The notes beneath the pieces are model-generated. The model was not told the DNA's origin, did no database searches, and was given only the letters and a program-made list of their open reading frames with translations. From positions 109,059 through 173,058 of the forward strand of contig NZ_KB892900.1 of the NCBI RefSeq assembly GCF_000373985.1: DNA of 64,000 bases, in the 5' to 3' direction. A program made the translations under genes and the position numbers. Below, piece after piece: positions 35,271-43,627 of the stretch. The stretch's first letter is position 1; each line of letters opens with the position of its first letter. This DNA is from Desulfobacter curvatus DSM 3379. GTDB lineage: Bacteria > Desulfobacterota > Desulfobacteria > Desulfobacterales > Desulfobacteraceae.

Positions 35271-36146
35271 TTAGGTCACTCGAAAAAGACGTACGAAATA
35301 AATCGCCGGTACATACAGCAACAGAATCATTGCCGCATAAATAAAGGGAGTTGACCCTGCGGCAATAATCATATCAAGGGTAATAATGGCCAGTAATAAA
35401 ATTTTTATTGTTTTCTGAAAATCTTTTGGCGTGTTTTTTTTAAGCAGGTTTAACGTCAACCCGGACAGGAACGCAGCAAAACAAAATATCATTATTACAC
35501 CCGGAAAATTGGGCAAAATCTTTTCAAGATAAAGAAGGTAGTACAGCAAGGCGGAAAGAATCGGCATCAGGGCGCACAGCCATATATTAGGCAACGCCTT
35601 CCCGCCGGCGACCTCTTTCCGGCTTAAAACAGTAACACCAAAAATATAGAGCCCGGTAATTAATGGGATAATGGCCCAGCCCCTGAACGGAGCAACCGAC
35701 ATCCCCAGCAGTAGATTAAAATATCTGCAAGAAGCCATGGCAAGGGGGCCTAAAATCAAGTATTTTTTCAGAAACCCGTCATAGAGCAGTATACATAATG
35801 CAAGGCATATCCCCACCAAAAATGAATCGGGTCCTGCCATAAATGCAAAAACAATCCCCACGATCAAAAGTCCGCCTCCAATGAAAAAAGCAGTCTGTCT
35901 GCTGATTCGATTCGAAGGAATAGGCCTTCCAGGGTTTTCGATTTGATCAATTTTATGGTCGAAGCTGTCATTTAATGTCATTCCCGCTGAAAGAAAACAA
36001 GAAGTAGCCAGAATCAGCAGAAAAAAAACATCAAGTTTTTTTAACTCGGCACCTGACAGCAAAAAACCTGCCCAAATGTCTGCATGGGCGGTAAACATAC
36101 CCGGTAGTCGAATCAGCTCAAGAACAGTCTTAGTGTTTTTGTTCAT
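35271..36146 (-). CDS. UbiA-family prenyltransferase (EboC-like)
   Basis: Polytopic membrane enzyme with about eight helices. The first Asp-rich motif is NDSFDHKIDQIENPGRPIPS (residues ~59-78), matching NDxxDxxxD of UbiA enzymes that attach isoprenyl groups to aromatic or other acceptors. The second motif is weaker (YDGFLKKY near 137, then SRKEVAGGK near 197). The sequence style resembles EboC. It starts 5 nt after the TIM-barrel 2 stop and precedes the phosphatase-like gene. The acceptor is unknown; an inositol-type molecule from the 19137 gene product is a guess. Confidence 0.85.
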   Translation of the reverse strand: MNKNTKTVLELIRLPGMFTAHADIWAGFLLSGAELKKLDVFFLLILATSCFLSAGMTLNDSFDHKIDQIENPGRPIPSNRISRQTAFFIGGGLLIVGIVFAFMAGPDSFLVGICLALCILLYDGFLKKYLILGPLAMASCRYFNLLLGMSVAPFRGWAIIPLITGLYIFGVTVLSRKEVAGGKALPNIWLCALMPILSALLYYLLYLEKILPNFPGVIMIFCFAAFLSGLTLNLLKKNTPKDFQKTIKILLLAIITLDMIIAAGSTPFIYAAMILLLYVPAIYFVRLFRVT

Positions 36147-36151
36147 GGGGG

Positions 36152-36982
36152 TTAGTTCTGTTTCAGATATTTTATTGCATCTATAGCCGCCTTTTGGGGA
36201 TCATTGAGAAAAGGATAAAGCTCTAATGTAATGAAACCATTATATCCCGTTTTTTCAACAGTTTCTATCACACCGGCGATATCGATCCCTCCCTGCCCCG
36301 GTATGACATGCTTATGCTCCCGTGTTGTCGGGATATCCTCAAGATGATAATGTCTGGTGTAATCTTTGAGTTTAAAAATAATTTCAACAGGATCTTCTCC
36401 AACACAGTAGAAATGACCAATGTCTAGATTAAGTCCTAAATTAGGATGGCTGAACATCTCCATGAATGATAAAAATTCATCTGAAGTCTGGATTAAAAGG
36501 TCCGGCTCGGGCTCAACAAGAACCATTATCCCTTTATCCATGGCATGGGGCAGAATCGACGATAGACCGTCTGCAAAAATATCCAGCGCTTTTTGTCTTG
36601 GCATGCCTTTGGGTACATCCTTCAGCGGGCCGCCAGGTTCCGTGGAAATTGTTTTTGCGCCAAGCCGGGCTGCCAGATCAATGCAGTTTTTAGTATATTG
36701 TATCCTGATTTGCCTATAATCTTCATCTACCTCAATCCAGGATGGATGATGAAAATCCTTTACTGCACACATCATGAAGGCATTCAGGTTAGATATTTCA
36801 AGATTGTTTTTCGTCAAAGTCTGTTTAATATTCTCAATATCATTCCGGGATAATTCATCCGGATAGGCATGGGGCGTATCGCACATGATTTCAACGCCTG
36901 AATATCCCGCAACTGATATCGCCTTTGCTGCCTCGGCAAAGGAAAATTTCCTGAAAGCATTAGTACTAAAAGCAAATTTCAT
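36152..36982 (-). CDS. Xylose-isomerase-like TIM-barrel protein 2 (sugar-phosphate isomerase/epimerase fold)
   Basis: 276 residues, starting KFAFSTNAFRKF, with VEIMCDTPHAYP near 30, STEPGGPL near 118, VLVEPEPDLLI near 151, LNLDIGHFYCVGEDP near 180, HYHLEDIP near 208 and FITLELYPFL near 253. The Glu, Asp, His and Glu metal residues of the family are therefore present. It is distinct from TIM-barrel 1 (little identity beyond motifs), so the two may catalyse successive isomerisations. The gene sits 47 nt downstream of toroid protein B and 5 nt upstream of UbiA. Confidence 0.8.
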   Translation of the reverse strand: MKFAFSTNAFRKFSFAEAAKAISVAGYSGVEIMCDTPHAYPDELSRNDIENIKQTLTKNNLEISNLNAFMMCAVKDFHHPSWIEVDEDYRQIRIQYTKNCIDLAARLGAKTISTEPGGPLKDVPKGMPRQKALDIFADGLSSILPHAMDKGIMVLVEPEPDLLIQTSDEFLSFMEMFSHPNLGLNLDIGHFYCVGEDPVEIIFKLKDYTRHYHLEDIPTTREHKHVIPGQGGIDIAGVIETVEKTGYNGFITLELYPFLNDPQKAAIDAIKYLKQN

Positions 36983-37029
36983 ATTTCACCATTAAATTTT
37001 AGAAGAATTATTCAACATCTCGTTTCTTT

Positions 37030-38235
37030 CTATATGAAAGCGGTTATCATGTTTAAAGAAATTAGGACATAGGAAGTGACCAAGACCGGGTCATTTTCCC
37101 ACCATCTTGCCGTCTCATTGATCCAGGAGCCGTCCGCTTTCTGATTGTTTATAAATTTCACCACCATTTCCTGGCGCCAGTTAATTCTCTGGCCATCTTC
37201 CAGTACAAAATTATCATCACCGCATAGGGTTAGCGCTTTGGCCATTGTATAATAGTAATAGTACAGTCCCTGCTGTCCGAGGCCGGGGTTTTCATCCAAT
37301 GTGTAATTTTTTTTCAGCCATTCATACGCAGCTTGGACGCGTGGGTCATTTTTTCCAAGGTCAGCGAAAGTAAAGCTCAACAGTCCTGCATAGGTCATGC
37401 TGCCATAAGAGCGCAGTGCTTTTGTACCGCTTGGAAATATATCTTCCCCGGCTTTGCTGAAACCGGGGTAAGTAACAAACCCACCCTTATTTTTTTCATC
37501 TGCACTTGACCAGGCCTGATCATTGTAGCCGGAGAGATTCTGGCACCGCTCTATAAATTTCAACGCCGCTTCCCAGTTCAGGGTCGTTTTTTTTAGATTT
37601 TTCAGGCCCCCGTATACTGATGTCCGGTCGTTGGATTCAAGGAATTGGCTTGATTTTATGGCCTCAAGCGCAATGCAGGTGTTGAATATGTCTGAATGAT
37701 TTTTGGTTCCATATCCAATGCCACCGTCAAAGGACTTGTCTGATACTCCTTTTTTTCCTTGGTCTATCTGGAGCGTGGCAATATAGTTTCTGGCCTTGAT
37801 TATATAAGGATGGAATATAGCATCTTTTGTTGCCAGCAGGGCCAATACACAAATCGATGTACTGTAGTTGGAAACCCCCTCTTTGTAAATCGCGCCGTTT
37901 TCGTGAGCACTGGAAATGATATAATCAAGGGCTCTGGCGATGAAATCGGGTTTTTTATCTGCATTGATGTATTCAGGGGAAGTTAATAAAGCATAGACGG
38001 TAAGCCCTGTCAGGGCGGGGAACTCAGGGTTTGACCATGAGCCGTCAGGGTTTTGTTTTTTTTTTAAAAAAGCATAGGCCATTTGGTAGGTTCGGGTTAA
38101 TTCATGCTTAAGGGAAATCGTATCATGGTCGGGTTTCAAAATATTTTGAGCAGACCGTGCAGGAGAAAAAAAAATTGTAAGCAGAATCAGAAGTGAAACA
38201 GAAGATCTGCCAATGAATCTGAATCTAAGAGCCAT
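37030..38235 (-). CDS. Secreted alpha/alpha-toroid protein B (paralogue of protein A)
   Basis: First gene of the minus-strand ebo-like operon. The ATG at 38235 gives a signal peptide (residues ~8-29, SLLILLTIFFSPARS) and is preceded by G9. An in-frame GTG at 38268 would read through the G run as GGG codons. The mature protein shares the layout of protein A: KKQNPDGSWSNPEFPALTG, SSAHENGAIYKEGVSNYSTS, FDGGIGYG, SYGSMTYAGLLSF, GQQGLYYYYYTMAKALT and NQKADGSWINETARWWENDP. No DxDD acid motif. The pair A/B face each other around the four enzyme genes, suggesting duplication and inversion. Confidence 0.82.
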   Translation of the reverse strand: MALRFRFIGRSSVSLLILLTIFFSPARSAQNILKPDHDTISLKHELTRTYQMAYAFLKKKQNPDGSWSNPEFPALTGLTVYALLTSPEYINADKKPDFIARALDYIISSAHENGAIYKEGVSNYSTSICVLALLATKDAIFHPYIIKARNYIATLQIDQGKKGVSDKSFDGGIGYGTKNHSDIFNTCIALEAIKSSQFLESNDRTSVYGGLKNLKKTTLNWEAALKFIERCQNLSGYNDQAWSSADEKNKGGFVTYPGFSKAGEDIFPSGTKALRSYGSMTYAGLLSFTFADLGKNDPRVQAAYEWLKKNYTLDENPGLGQQGLYYYYYTMAKALTLCGDDNFVLEDGQRINWRQEMVVKFINNQKADGSWINETARWWENDPVLVTSYVLISLNMITAFI

Positions 38236-38238
38236 AAG

Positions 38239-38247
38239 CCCCCCCCC
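38239..38247 (-). promoter_or_regulatory. G9 homopolymer at the start of toroid protein B
   Basis: On the coding strand nine T, nine G, CTT and then the ATG at 38235. The G run occupies the Shine-Dalgarno position at 3-nt spacing. The same arrangement (G10, 4-nt spacing) precedes the giant protein gene. Confidence 0.6.
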
Positions 38248-38425
38248 AAAAAAAAATAAAAAACACACACTTAATCATGCATTTTTTTTTGTTAATGAAT
38301 AAAATTAATTAAACTTTTACTACCAAATTTCTTCGGACAATCAAAGAATAATCAAGGCAATTCATACGGCATACACTGAATTTCCTCCTTGTTTTTTTTA
38401 CAACCAGTTGATAGGGAATTTAACC

Positions 38426-39061
38426 ATGAGACTGATTTTTAAGCTTATCCTGCTGTTTTTACTGTTAACCTTTGCCTTTGTCATTGTATACGAAATCTGT
38501 GGGCAGAGTTTTGAATCTCTTTTCAGCCAGGAAAGATGCATTGAATGGTTTTCCAGGATCAAACCCCTTGCCTGGATCATTGGAATAGTACTTTTAATTT
38601 CCGATATTCTGCTGCCAGTCCCCGCAACAGGGATTATGGCTGCGTTAGGTGCGGTTTACGGGCCTTGGGGCGGGGGCGCTGCAAGTGCTGCCGGTTCTGT
38701 CTGCGCAGGGCTGATAGGATATTTTATTGCAAAGTTTTTCGGCCAAAAGGCCAGTACAAGAATTGCTTCCCAAGAAGAGGTAGAACGATTTAAATTATTT
38801 TTTGACAGATGGGGCTCATATGCTGTTATCCTAAGCAGAATTATGCCTATTATCCCAGAGGTAACAGCGATACTGGCGGGTTTTTCTGGAATGAATTTTC
38901 GAAGATTTTTATTGGCACTTACGGCGGGTTCTCTTCCTGTTTCTTTTCTTTTTTTCTGGATGGGCTCCTATTCCGGATTTAAACCAGGAATAGGAATACT
39001 TCTTGCTGTATTGCTTCCCGCTTTTTTATGGCCTTTTTTCATAAAGTTAACCAAAGTATAG
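38426..39061 (+). CDS. TVP38/TMEM64-family (VTT domain) membrane protein
   Basis: DedA-superfamily-related integral membrane protein with five or six helices. Seen: LLPVPATGIMAALGAVYGPW near residues 62-81, FFDRWGSYAVILSRIMPIIPEV near 124-145 (the VTT core with conserved Arg and Pro), then GFSGMNFRRFLLALTAGSLP. Family members are thought to move lipids or isoprenoid lipid carriers across membranes. Start at 38426 chosen for its AGGGAA site; an in-frame TTG lies at 38408. It is divergent from the ebo-like operon and could supply lipid flipping to it, but linkage is unproven. Confidence 0.83.
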   Translation: MRLIFKLILLFLLLTFAFVIVYEICGQSFESLFSQERCIEWFSRIKPLAWIIGIVLLISDILLPVPATGIMAALGAVYGPWGGGAASAAGSVCAGLIGYFIAKFFGQKASTRIASQEEVERFKLFFDRWGSYAVILSRIMPIIPEVTAILAGFSGMNFRRFLLALTAGSLPVSFLFFWMGSYSGFKPGIGILLAVLLPAFLWPFFIKLTKV

Positions 39062-39131
39062 AATGGGTTCAATTCAATTTGGGGCTTTCATGAAAAAACG
39101 TTACAGCAACGGCACAAAAAAAGGGGGCAGG

Positions 39132-40370
39132 CTAATGACGGCGATACAGGACAGGAAACAAAAGAACCCCTAATGCCATGACAAGGCTACCGCAGGGAAA
39201 GGCATAGGAAAGGCTGAAAAAGTCCATGGCCAGGCCGGCCATGACAGACCCTGTGAACATGCCAAGGGAGTGGGCAGCCGTCAAAATGGCCATCACTGAC
39301 CCTTGAGCCTGCCGCTGTTCACCCTTAACCACGGCAAGGGCGGTCAGAGCCGGCATGGCAATCCCCCCGCCCAGGCCGAAAATACTGACCCCTGCAAACA
39401 GATCTATAAATGAAGTGGCCCAGAACGGGTAGAAAATACCTGCGGCAGACAACATGCCGCCCACAACCACCATGATTTTTCTGTTCCACCGGTCCGCAGC
39501 ATAACCCATGGGCAACTGCAAGGCACCCGAAACAAATACGCCGGCGGTCACAAGCAGCCCGATTTTCCCGCCGGCCAGGCCAAAGGTTTTGGCGGCATAC
39601 AGGGGCATGAAACACCAGACAATGCCGATGCAGGCCGTGTAGGCATACCTGAAAACCACCAGGCCCGCCAGTTCCCGGTCCCGGAGTACTACGGCCATGG
39701 AGGCAGGTGTTCGTTTATTGATTCGAATTTGTTCTTGGGACAAAGGCGGCAGAAAGATAAGACCAAGGATTGCGCCCAGGGCAGACAGTGCAGCCATACA
39801 GTAAAATGCCGCGTCCAAGGACCAGGTTTGTTGTACCATCCCCCCCATCACCGGTCCAAAAGAGAGGCTTAAAAACATGGACAGGTTGAACAGCCCCATG
39901 GCATATCCTTCGGCGCCTTCATGGCAGATTTCCCCCACATAAGCCTGGACTACGGGCATGATCATGGCAGAGCCGGCCCCCTGGATAAAGCGGATGGCGA
40001 TAAGCCCCTCCACATTGGTCGTCCAGACAAAGGCAAGGGCTACCAGCATATACACCAAAAGTCCTGCCAGGATAAAAGGCTTGCGTCCCTTTTTATCAGA
40101 AAGACTGCCGAACCAGGGCAGAAAAAACGCCCGGGAAATGGAAAAGGCCCCGAAAATCATGGCCACGTAAATGCCTGCCGCACCAAGATCATGGGCGTAG
40201 ATAGGCAGCAGGGGGACCACAATGCCCACACCGGTAACCGTAATAAAAATAATAAAAAAAAGGGTGATGAACACCTTTTTATAGTTCGATGGGATGGCCC
40301 GGGATCCACGGTGCAGAATTCGGGCAGCAGCCTGGGATACGGGTTCGCGTATGCCGTAAAACAAATCCAT
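39132..40370 (-). CDS. Major facilitator superfamily transporter
   Basis: 412 residues with 12 predicted helices. The MFS loop motif GSLSDKKGRKPF lies between helices 2 and 3 (near residue 85) and a second copy, GYAADRWNRK, near 285. The family signature IRFIQGAGSAMIMP is in helix 4. It is like multidrug or small-molecule exporters, and the substrate is not predictable. It is the last gene of a minus-strand unit with the helicase (24-nt gap), phosphohexomutase and UppP. Confidence 0.85.
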   Translation of the reverse strand: MDLFYGIREPVSQAAARILHRGSRAIPSNYKKVFITLFFIIFITVTGVGIVVPLLPIYAHDLGAAGIYVAMIFGAFSISRAFFLPWFGSLSDKKGRKPFILAGLLVYMLVALAFVWTTNVEGLIAIRFIQGAGSAMIMPVVQAYVGEICHEGAEGYAMGLFNLSMFLSLSFGPVMGGMVQQTWSLDAAFYCMAALSALGAILGLIFLPPLSQEQIRINKRTPASMAVVLRDRELAGLVVFRYAYTACIGIVWCFMPLYAAKTFGLAGGKIGLLVTAGVFVSGALQLPMGYAADRWNRKIMVVVGGMLSAAGIFYPFWATSFIDLFAGVSIFGLGGGIAMPALTALAVVKGEQRQAQGSVMAILTAAHSLGMFTGSVMAGLAMDFFSLSYAFPCGSLVMALGVLLFPVLYRRH

Positions 40371-40394
40371 ATTAAAAAGTATACGCCTTTGCCC

Positions 40395-42254
40395 CTAATT
40401 CAGGCATTCCCGGACCTGATCAATGAACCGGCTGGGGGTGGCAAAATCGCCTTTGCGGTAATTGACGTGGCTCAGGTACAAAAACCGTTCGGCCCGGGTC
40501 ATGGCGACATACATGAGTCTGCGTTCCTCGGACAGAGCGGCATCCCCCTCGTCAACGGAACGCCAGTGGGGAAACAGCCCCTCTTCGCACCCGACGATGA
40601 ACACCACGTCAAATTCCAGCCCCTTGGCCGAATGAATGGTGAGCAGGCCCACCCCGTTTTCATCCTGGTCGTCCTCGTCTTTGTCTTCCCGGATCAAGGC
40701 GGCCTCTTCCAGATATTCCAGCATGGTGTCCTTGGTACGGGCCGTGTGGATCAGCTGTTCGATATTCTCTTTTTTTGAAATAAATTCCCCGTCGGTTTTT
40801 GCTTTATTTTTCAGGTAGTCTAAATACCCGGTGCGGTCAATGACGGTCTCCATGGCCATGGCCGGTGCCATGTCATGGATGGTATCCAGGATGTCCAGAA
40901 CCTCGGACATATTTTCATGGACTTTTTTGGTCACAAGCCGGTCCCGGACCATGATCCTTGCAGCGCCTTGCAGAGAACCGCCCTGATCGCGCAAGGCTGC
41001 CAGTTTTTTAATCATGGCCGGCCCGATTCCCCGCTTTGGCGTATTGATAACCCGCTCAAAGGAGAGGTCATCATTGGGAAAAAACGAGGCGCTCAAATAG
41101 GAGTTGATATCCAGCACCTCCATACGTTCAAAAAAGCCCTGGGAGCCCATCAGCCGGTAAGGAATGCGGAAGGCCCTGAAGGTCTTTTCAAAGGGCAGGG
41201 AGCAGAATTTGGTCCGGTAGACAACTGCCATCTTGTCAAGAGGAATGCCCTGTCCTTGTTTGTGAAGGTTCAGGATGCGCCTGGCAGCCCATTCGGCTTC
41301 ATGGGCATCGGACATGAATTCATAGATTTCCACCACCCCGCCTTTTTTCTGTGAAAAACAGCGTTTATCCATTTTGTCGGGGTTGTAGTCAATCAGATCA
41401 TTGGCGGTCTGGACAATTTCGTCGGCAGATCTGTAGTTTTCCTCCAGCCTGAAAATTTTTGCATCTTTATATTTTTCTCCAAACCGTAAAAAGTGGTTCA
41501 CGTTGGAACCGCGGAAACCATATACAGCCTGCCAGTCATCCCCGACGCAGAACAGGTTGCGGTGCGCCCCTAACAAAAGTGAGGTTAACTCCTCCTGCAG
41601 GTTGTTGGTGTCCTGGTATTCATCCACCAGGATATAGGAAAAAAGATCCTGGTAAAAAGTGCGGACCTCTTTATTGTCCCGGAGCAGATCCCGGGTTTTA
41701 AGCAGGATGTTGTCAAAATCAACACAGTTCATTTCAGACAGGCGTTCTTCAAACTGGGCAAAAATATCGGCCATGCGAATGTTTAAGAATCCTGGCTTGC
41801 GGTCAAAATATTTGGCAGGATCACCGTCGTTTTTGGCCCGGGAGATGGATGACAGAATCCGGCGTGCGTATTTTTTATCAATATTATTTTTTACGCATAA
41901 TTCTTTGATCAGCTTGTCCTGCTGGTATACGGTGAACACCTGTAAAGGCGGCGTGTATCCCATGATCTGACAATGCCGTTTCAAGATCATCAGACAGGCG
42001 GAATGATAGGTTCTCACCCATTCAAAGCGCATCTGGGGGAGCCCTGTCATCTCCATCAGTCTAATTTTCATTTCCTGGGCCGCCTTATTGGTGAAGGTGA
42101 TGGCCAGAATACGCGCCGGGTCATGGCCCGTGTTAATGAGGTGGGAAAACTTAGCGGTCAGGGTCCTGGTTTTACCGGAACCGGCTCCCGCAACCACTAA
42201 GGCCGGGGAGCCGGTATGATCAACAGCGTCCTGTTGAGGCTGGGATAGTTGCAT
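40395..42254 (-). CDS. UvrD/Rep/PcrA-type superfamily 1 DNA helicase
   Basis: ATP-dependent 3'-5' helicase for repair or replication restart. Helicase motifs in order: Q motif SQPQQDAV; motif I VAGAGSGKTRT near residue 21; motif Ia AITFTNKAAQEM; motif II LVDEYQDTNN near 208; motif III GDDWQAVYGFRGS near 240; motif IV EENYRS; motif V LLTIHSAKGLEFDVV near 545; motif VI ERRLMYVAMTRAER near 585. At 619 residues it is slightly shorter than typical Rep/UvrD and lacks the long C-terminal Tudor-like extension. It starts 9 nt after the phosphohexomutase stop. Confidence 0.93.
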   Translation of the reverse strand: MQLSQPQQDAVDHTGSPALVVAGAGSGKTRTLTAKFSHLINTGHDPARILAITFTNKAAQEMKIRLMEMTGLPQMRFEWVRTYHSACLMILKRHCQIMGYTPPLQVFTVYQQDKLIKELCVKNNIDKKYARRILSSISRAKNDGDPAKYFDRKPGFLNIRMADIFAQFEERLSEMNCVDFDNILLKTRDLLRDNKEVRTFYQDLFSYILVDEYQDTNNLQEELTSLLLGAHRNLFCVGDDWQAVYGFRGSNVNHFLRFGEKYKDAKIFRLEENYRSADEIVQTANDLIDYNPDKMDKRCFSQKKGGVVEIYEFMSDAHEAEWAARRILNLHKQGQGIPLDKMAVVYRTKFCSLPFEKTFRAFRIPYRLMGSQGFFERMEVLDINSYLSASFFPNDDLSFERVINTPKRGIGPAMIKKLAALRDQGGSLQGAARIMVRDRLVTKKVHENMSEVLDILDTIHDMAPAMAMETVIDRTGYLDYLKNKAKTDGEFISKKENIEQLIHTARTKDTMLEYLEEAALIREDKDEDDQDENGVGLLTIHSAKGLEFDVVFIVGCEEGLFPHWRSVDEGDAALSEERRLMYVAMTRAERFLYLSHVNYRKGDFATPSRFIDQVRECLN

Positions 42255-42263
42255 AAACTTTAA

Positions 42264-43616
42264 TTATGTGTCCTCAATGATTTTTTTCAAATCGGTTTCA
42301 ATTTCGGTTTTAATCTCTTCCAGGCGGGATTCGGTCAGGGCCTCAAAGCGAAGCACCAGGGCCGGCTGGGTATTGGAGGCCCGGACAAGGCCCCACCCGT
42401 CTTCATAGATGGCCCGCATCCCGTCAATGTCAATGACCTTCTGCCGGGCTTTATACAATGCCACTATCTTTTCCACAACCTTGAACTTGACCGCGTCCGG
42501 GCATTCCACCCGGATCTCCGGCGTGGTAAAGGTTTTTGGCAGATCCTTAATCAATTCGTCCACACCAAGGCCGGTGGTGTCCATGATTTCCAGAAGCCGG
42601 CAGGAGGCATAAAGGGCATCGTCATATCCGTAGTAGCGGTCCTTGAAAAACATATGCCCGCTCATTTCCCCTGCCAGGGCCGCGTCCTCTTCCTTCATTT
42701 TCTTTTTGATCAGAGAATGCCCTGTGCGCCACATGATGGCGTTGCCCCCCATTTTTTCAATCTGGTCATACATGACCATGGAGCATTTGACCTCGGAGAT
42801 AAAGGTGGCACCGGGATTACGGGACAAAATTTCTCTGGCGTAAATCACCATGAGCTGGTCCCCGTAAATAATATTACCGTATTTATCCACCACACCAATG
42901 CGGTCGGCATCCCCGTCATAACCGATGCCGATGTCCAGATTATTCTTTTTCACCAGGGCAATGAGGTCCGTCATATTTTTTTTCTGGGTGGGATCTGCCT
43001 CGTGGTTGGGGAAGGTGCCGTCCAGATCGCAGTAAAGATCATAAACCTCGCAGCCCAGCCCCTTCAGCACCGGTAAGGCGGTTATGCCGCCGGTGCCGTT
43101 GCCCGCATCAATTCCGACCCGGATGGTATTTTTCAAGGTGATGTTCTCCTGGATCATGGCCATATATGGAGAAATTACATCCGCTTTTGTCAACGTACCC
43201 TGGCCCTGGGTATAGGCCTGGGCTTCTATGATTTTGCGTATATCCTGCAGTCCGTGGCTATGGATGGAATCCAGCCCGCTCATCAGCTTGAACCCGTTAT
43301 ATTCCGGAGGGTTGTGGCTGGCCGTAATCATGGCTCCGCCTTCAAGGCCAAGGTGGTGAATGGAGAAATAGAGAACCGGGGTGGGGCAGACACCGATGTC
43401 CACGACATCGCATCCAGCGGACAATACCCCGTCAATAAATGCCTTTGAAAAGGCTTCAGAAGTGATGCGGCAGTCCCGGCCAACGGATACTTTTTTGCGG
43501 CCCTGTCCCATAAGCAGTGATCCATATGCCTTGCCTACGGCATTGGCGTCTTGTTCAGAAATTTCTTCTCCTGCAATGCCGCGGATGTCATATTCCCTGA
43601 ATATTCCAGGATGCAT
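42264..43616 (-). CDS. Phosphomannomutase/phosphoglucomutase (AlgC-like)
   Basis: Alpha-D-phosphohexomutase of 450 residues. The start at 43616 is set by GAGGAGG just upstream; the frame runs open for another 51 codons without a site. Motifs: N-terminal REYDIRG; phosphoserine loop MITASHNPPEYNGFK near residue 98; metal-binding loop GYDGDADRIG near 240; GEMSGHMFF near 320; C-terminal phosphate-binding RASNTQPALVLRFEA near 415. It makes mannose-1-phosphate or glucose-1-phosphate for polysaccharide synthesis. UppP is immediately upstream (12 nt), a sensible pairing for envelope glycan supply. Confidence 0.93.
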   Translation of the reverse strand: MHPGIFREYDIRGIAGEEISEQDANAVGKAYGSLLMGQGRKKVSVGRDCRITSEAFSKAFIDGVLSAGCDVVDIGVCPTPVLYFSIHHLGLEGGAMITASHNPPEYNGFKLMSGLDSIHSHGLQDIRKIIEAQAYTQGQGTLTKADVISPYMAMIQENITLKNTIRVGIDAGNGTGGITALPVLKGLGCEVYDLYCDLDGTFPNHEADPTQKKNMTDLIALVKKNNLDIGIGYDGDADRIGVVDKYGNIIYGDQLMVIYAREILSRNPGATFISEVKCSMVMYDQIEKMGGNAIMWRTGHSLIKKKMKEEDAALAGEMSGHMFFKDRYYGYDDALYASCRLLEIMDTTGLGVDELIKDLPKTFTTPEIRVECPDAVKFKVVEKIVALYKARQKVIDIDGMRAIYEDGWGLVRASNTQPALVLRFEALTESRLEEIKTEIETDLKKIIEDT

Positions 43617-43627
43617 AGTTACCTCCT

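Noticed and set aside
33027..38235. A complete ebo (EDB) cluster
   Set aside because: No EboA-type protein and no dehydroquinate-synthase-like EboD were found anywhere in the window, so only an ebo-like subset is claimed.
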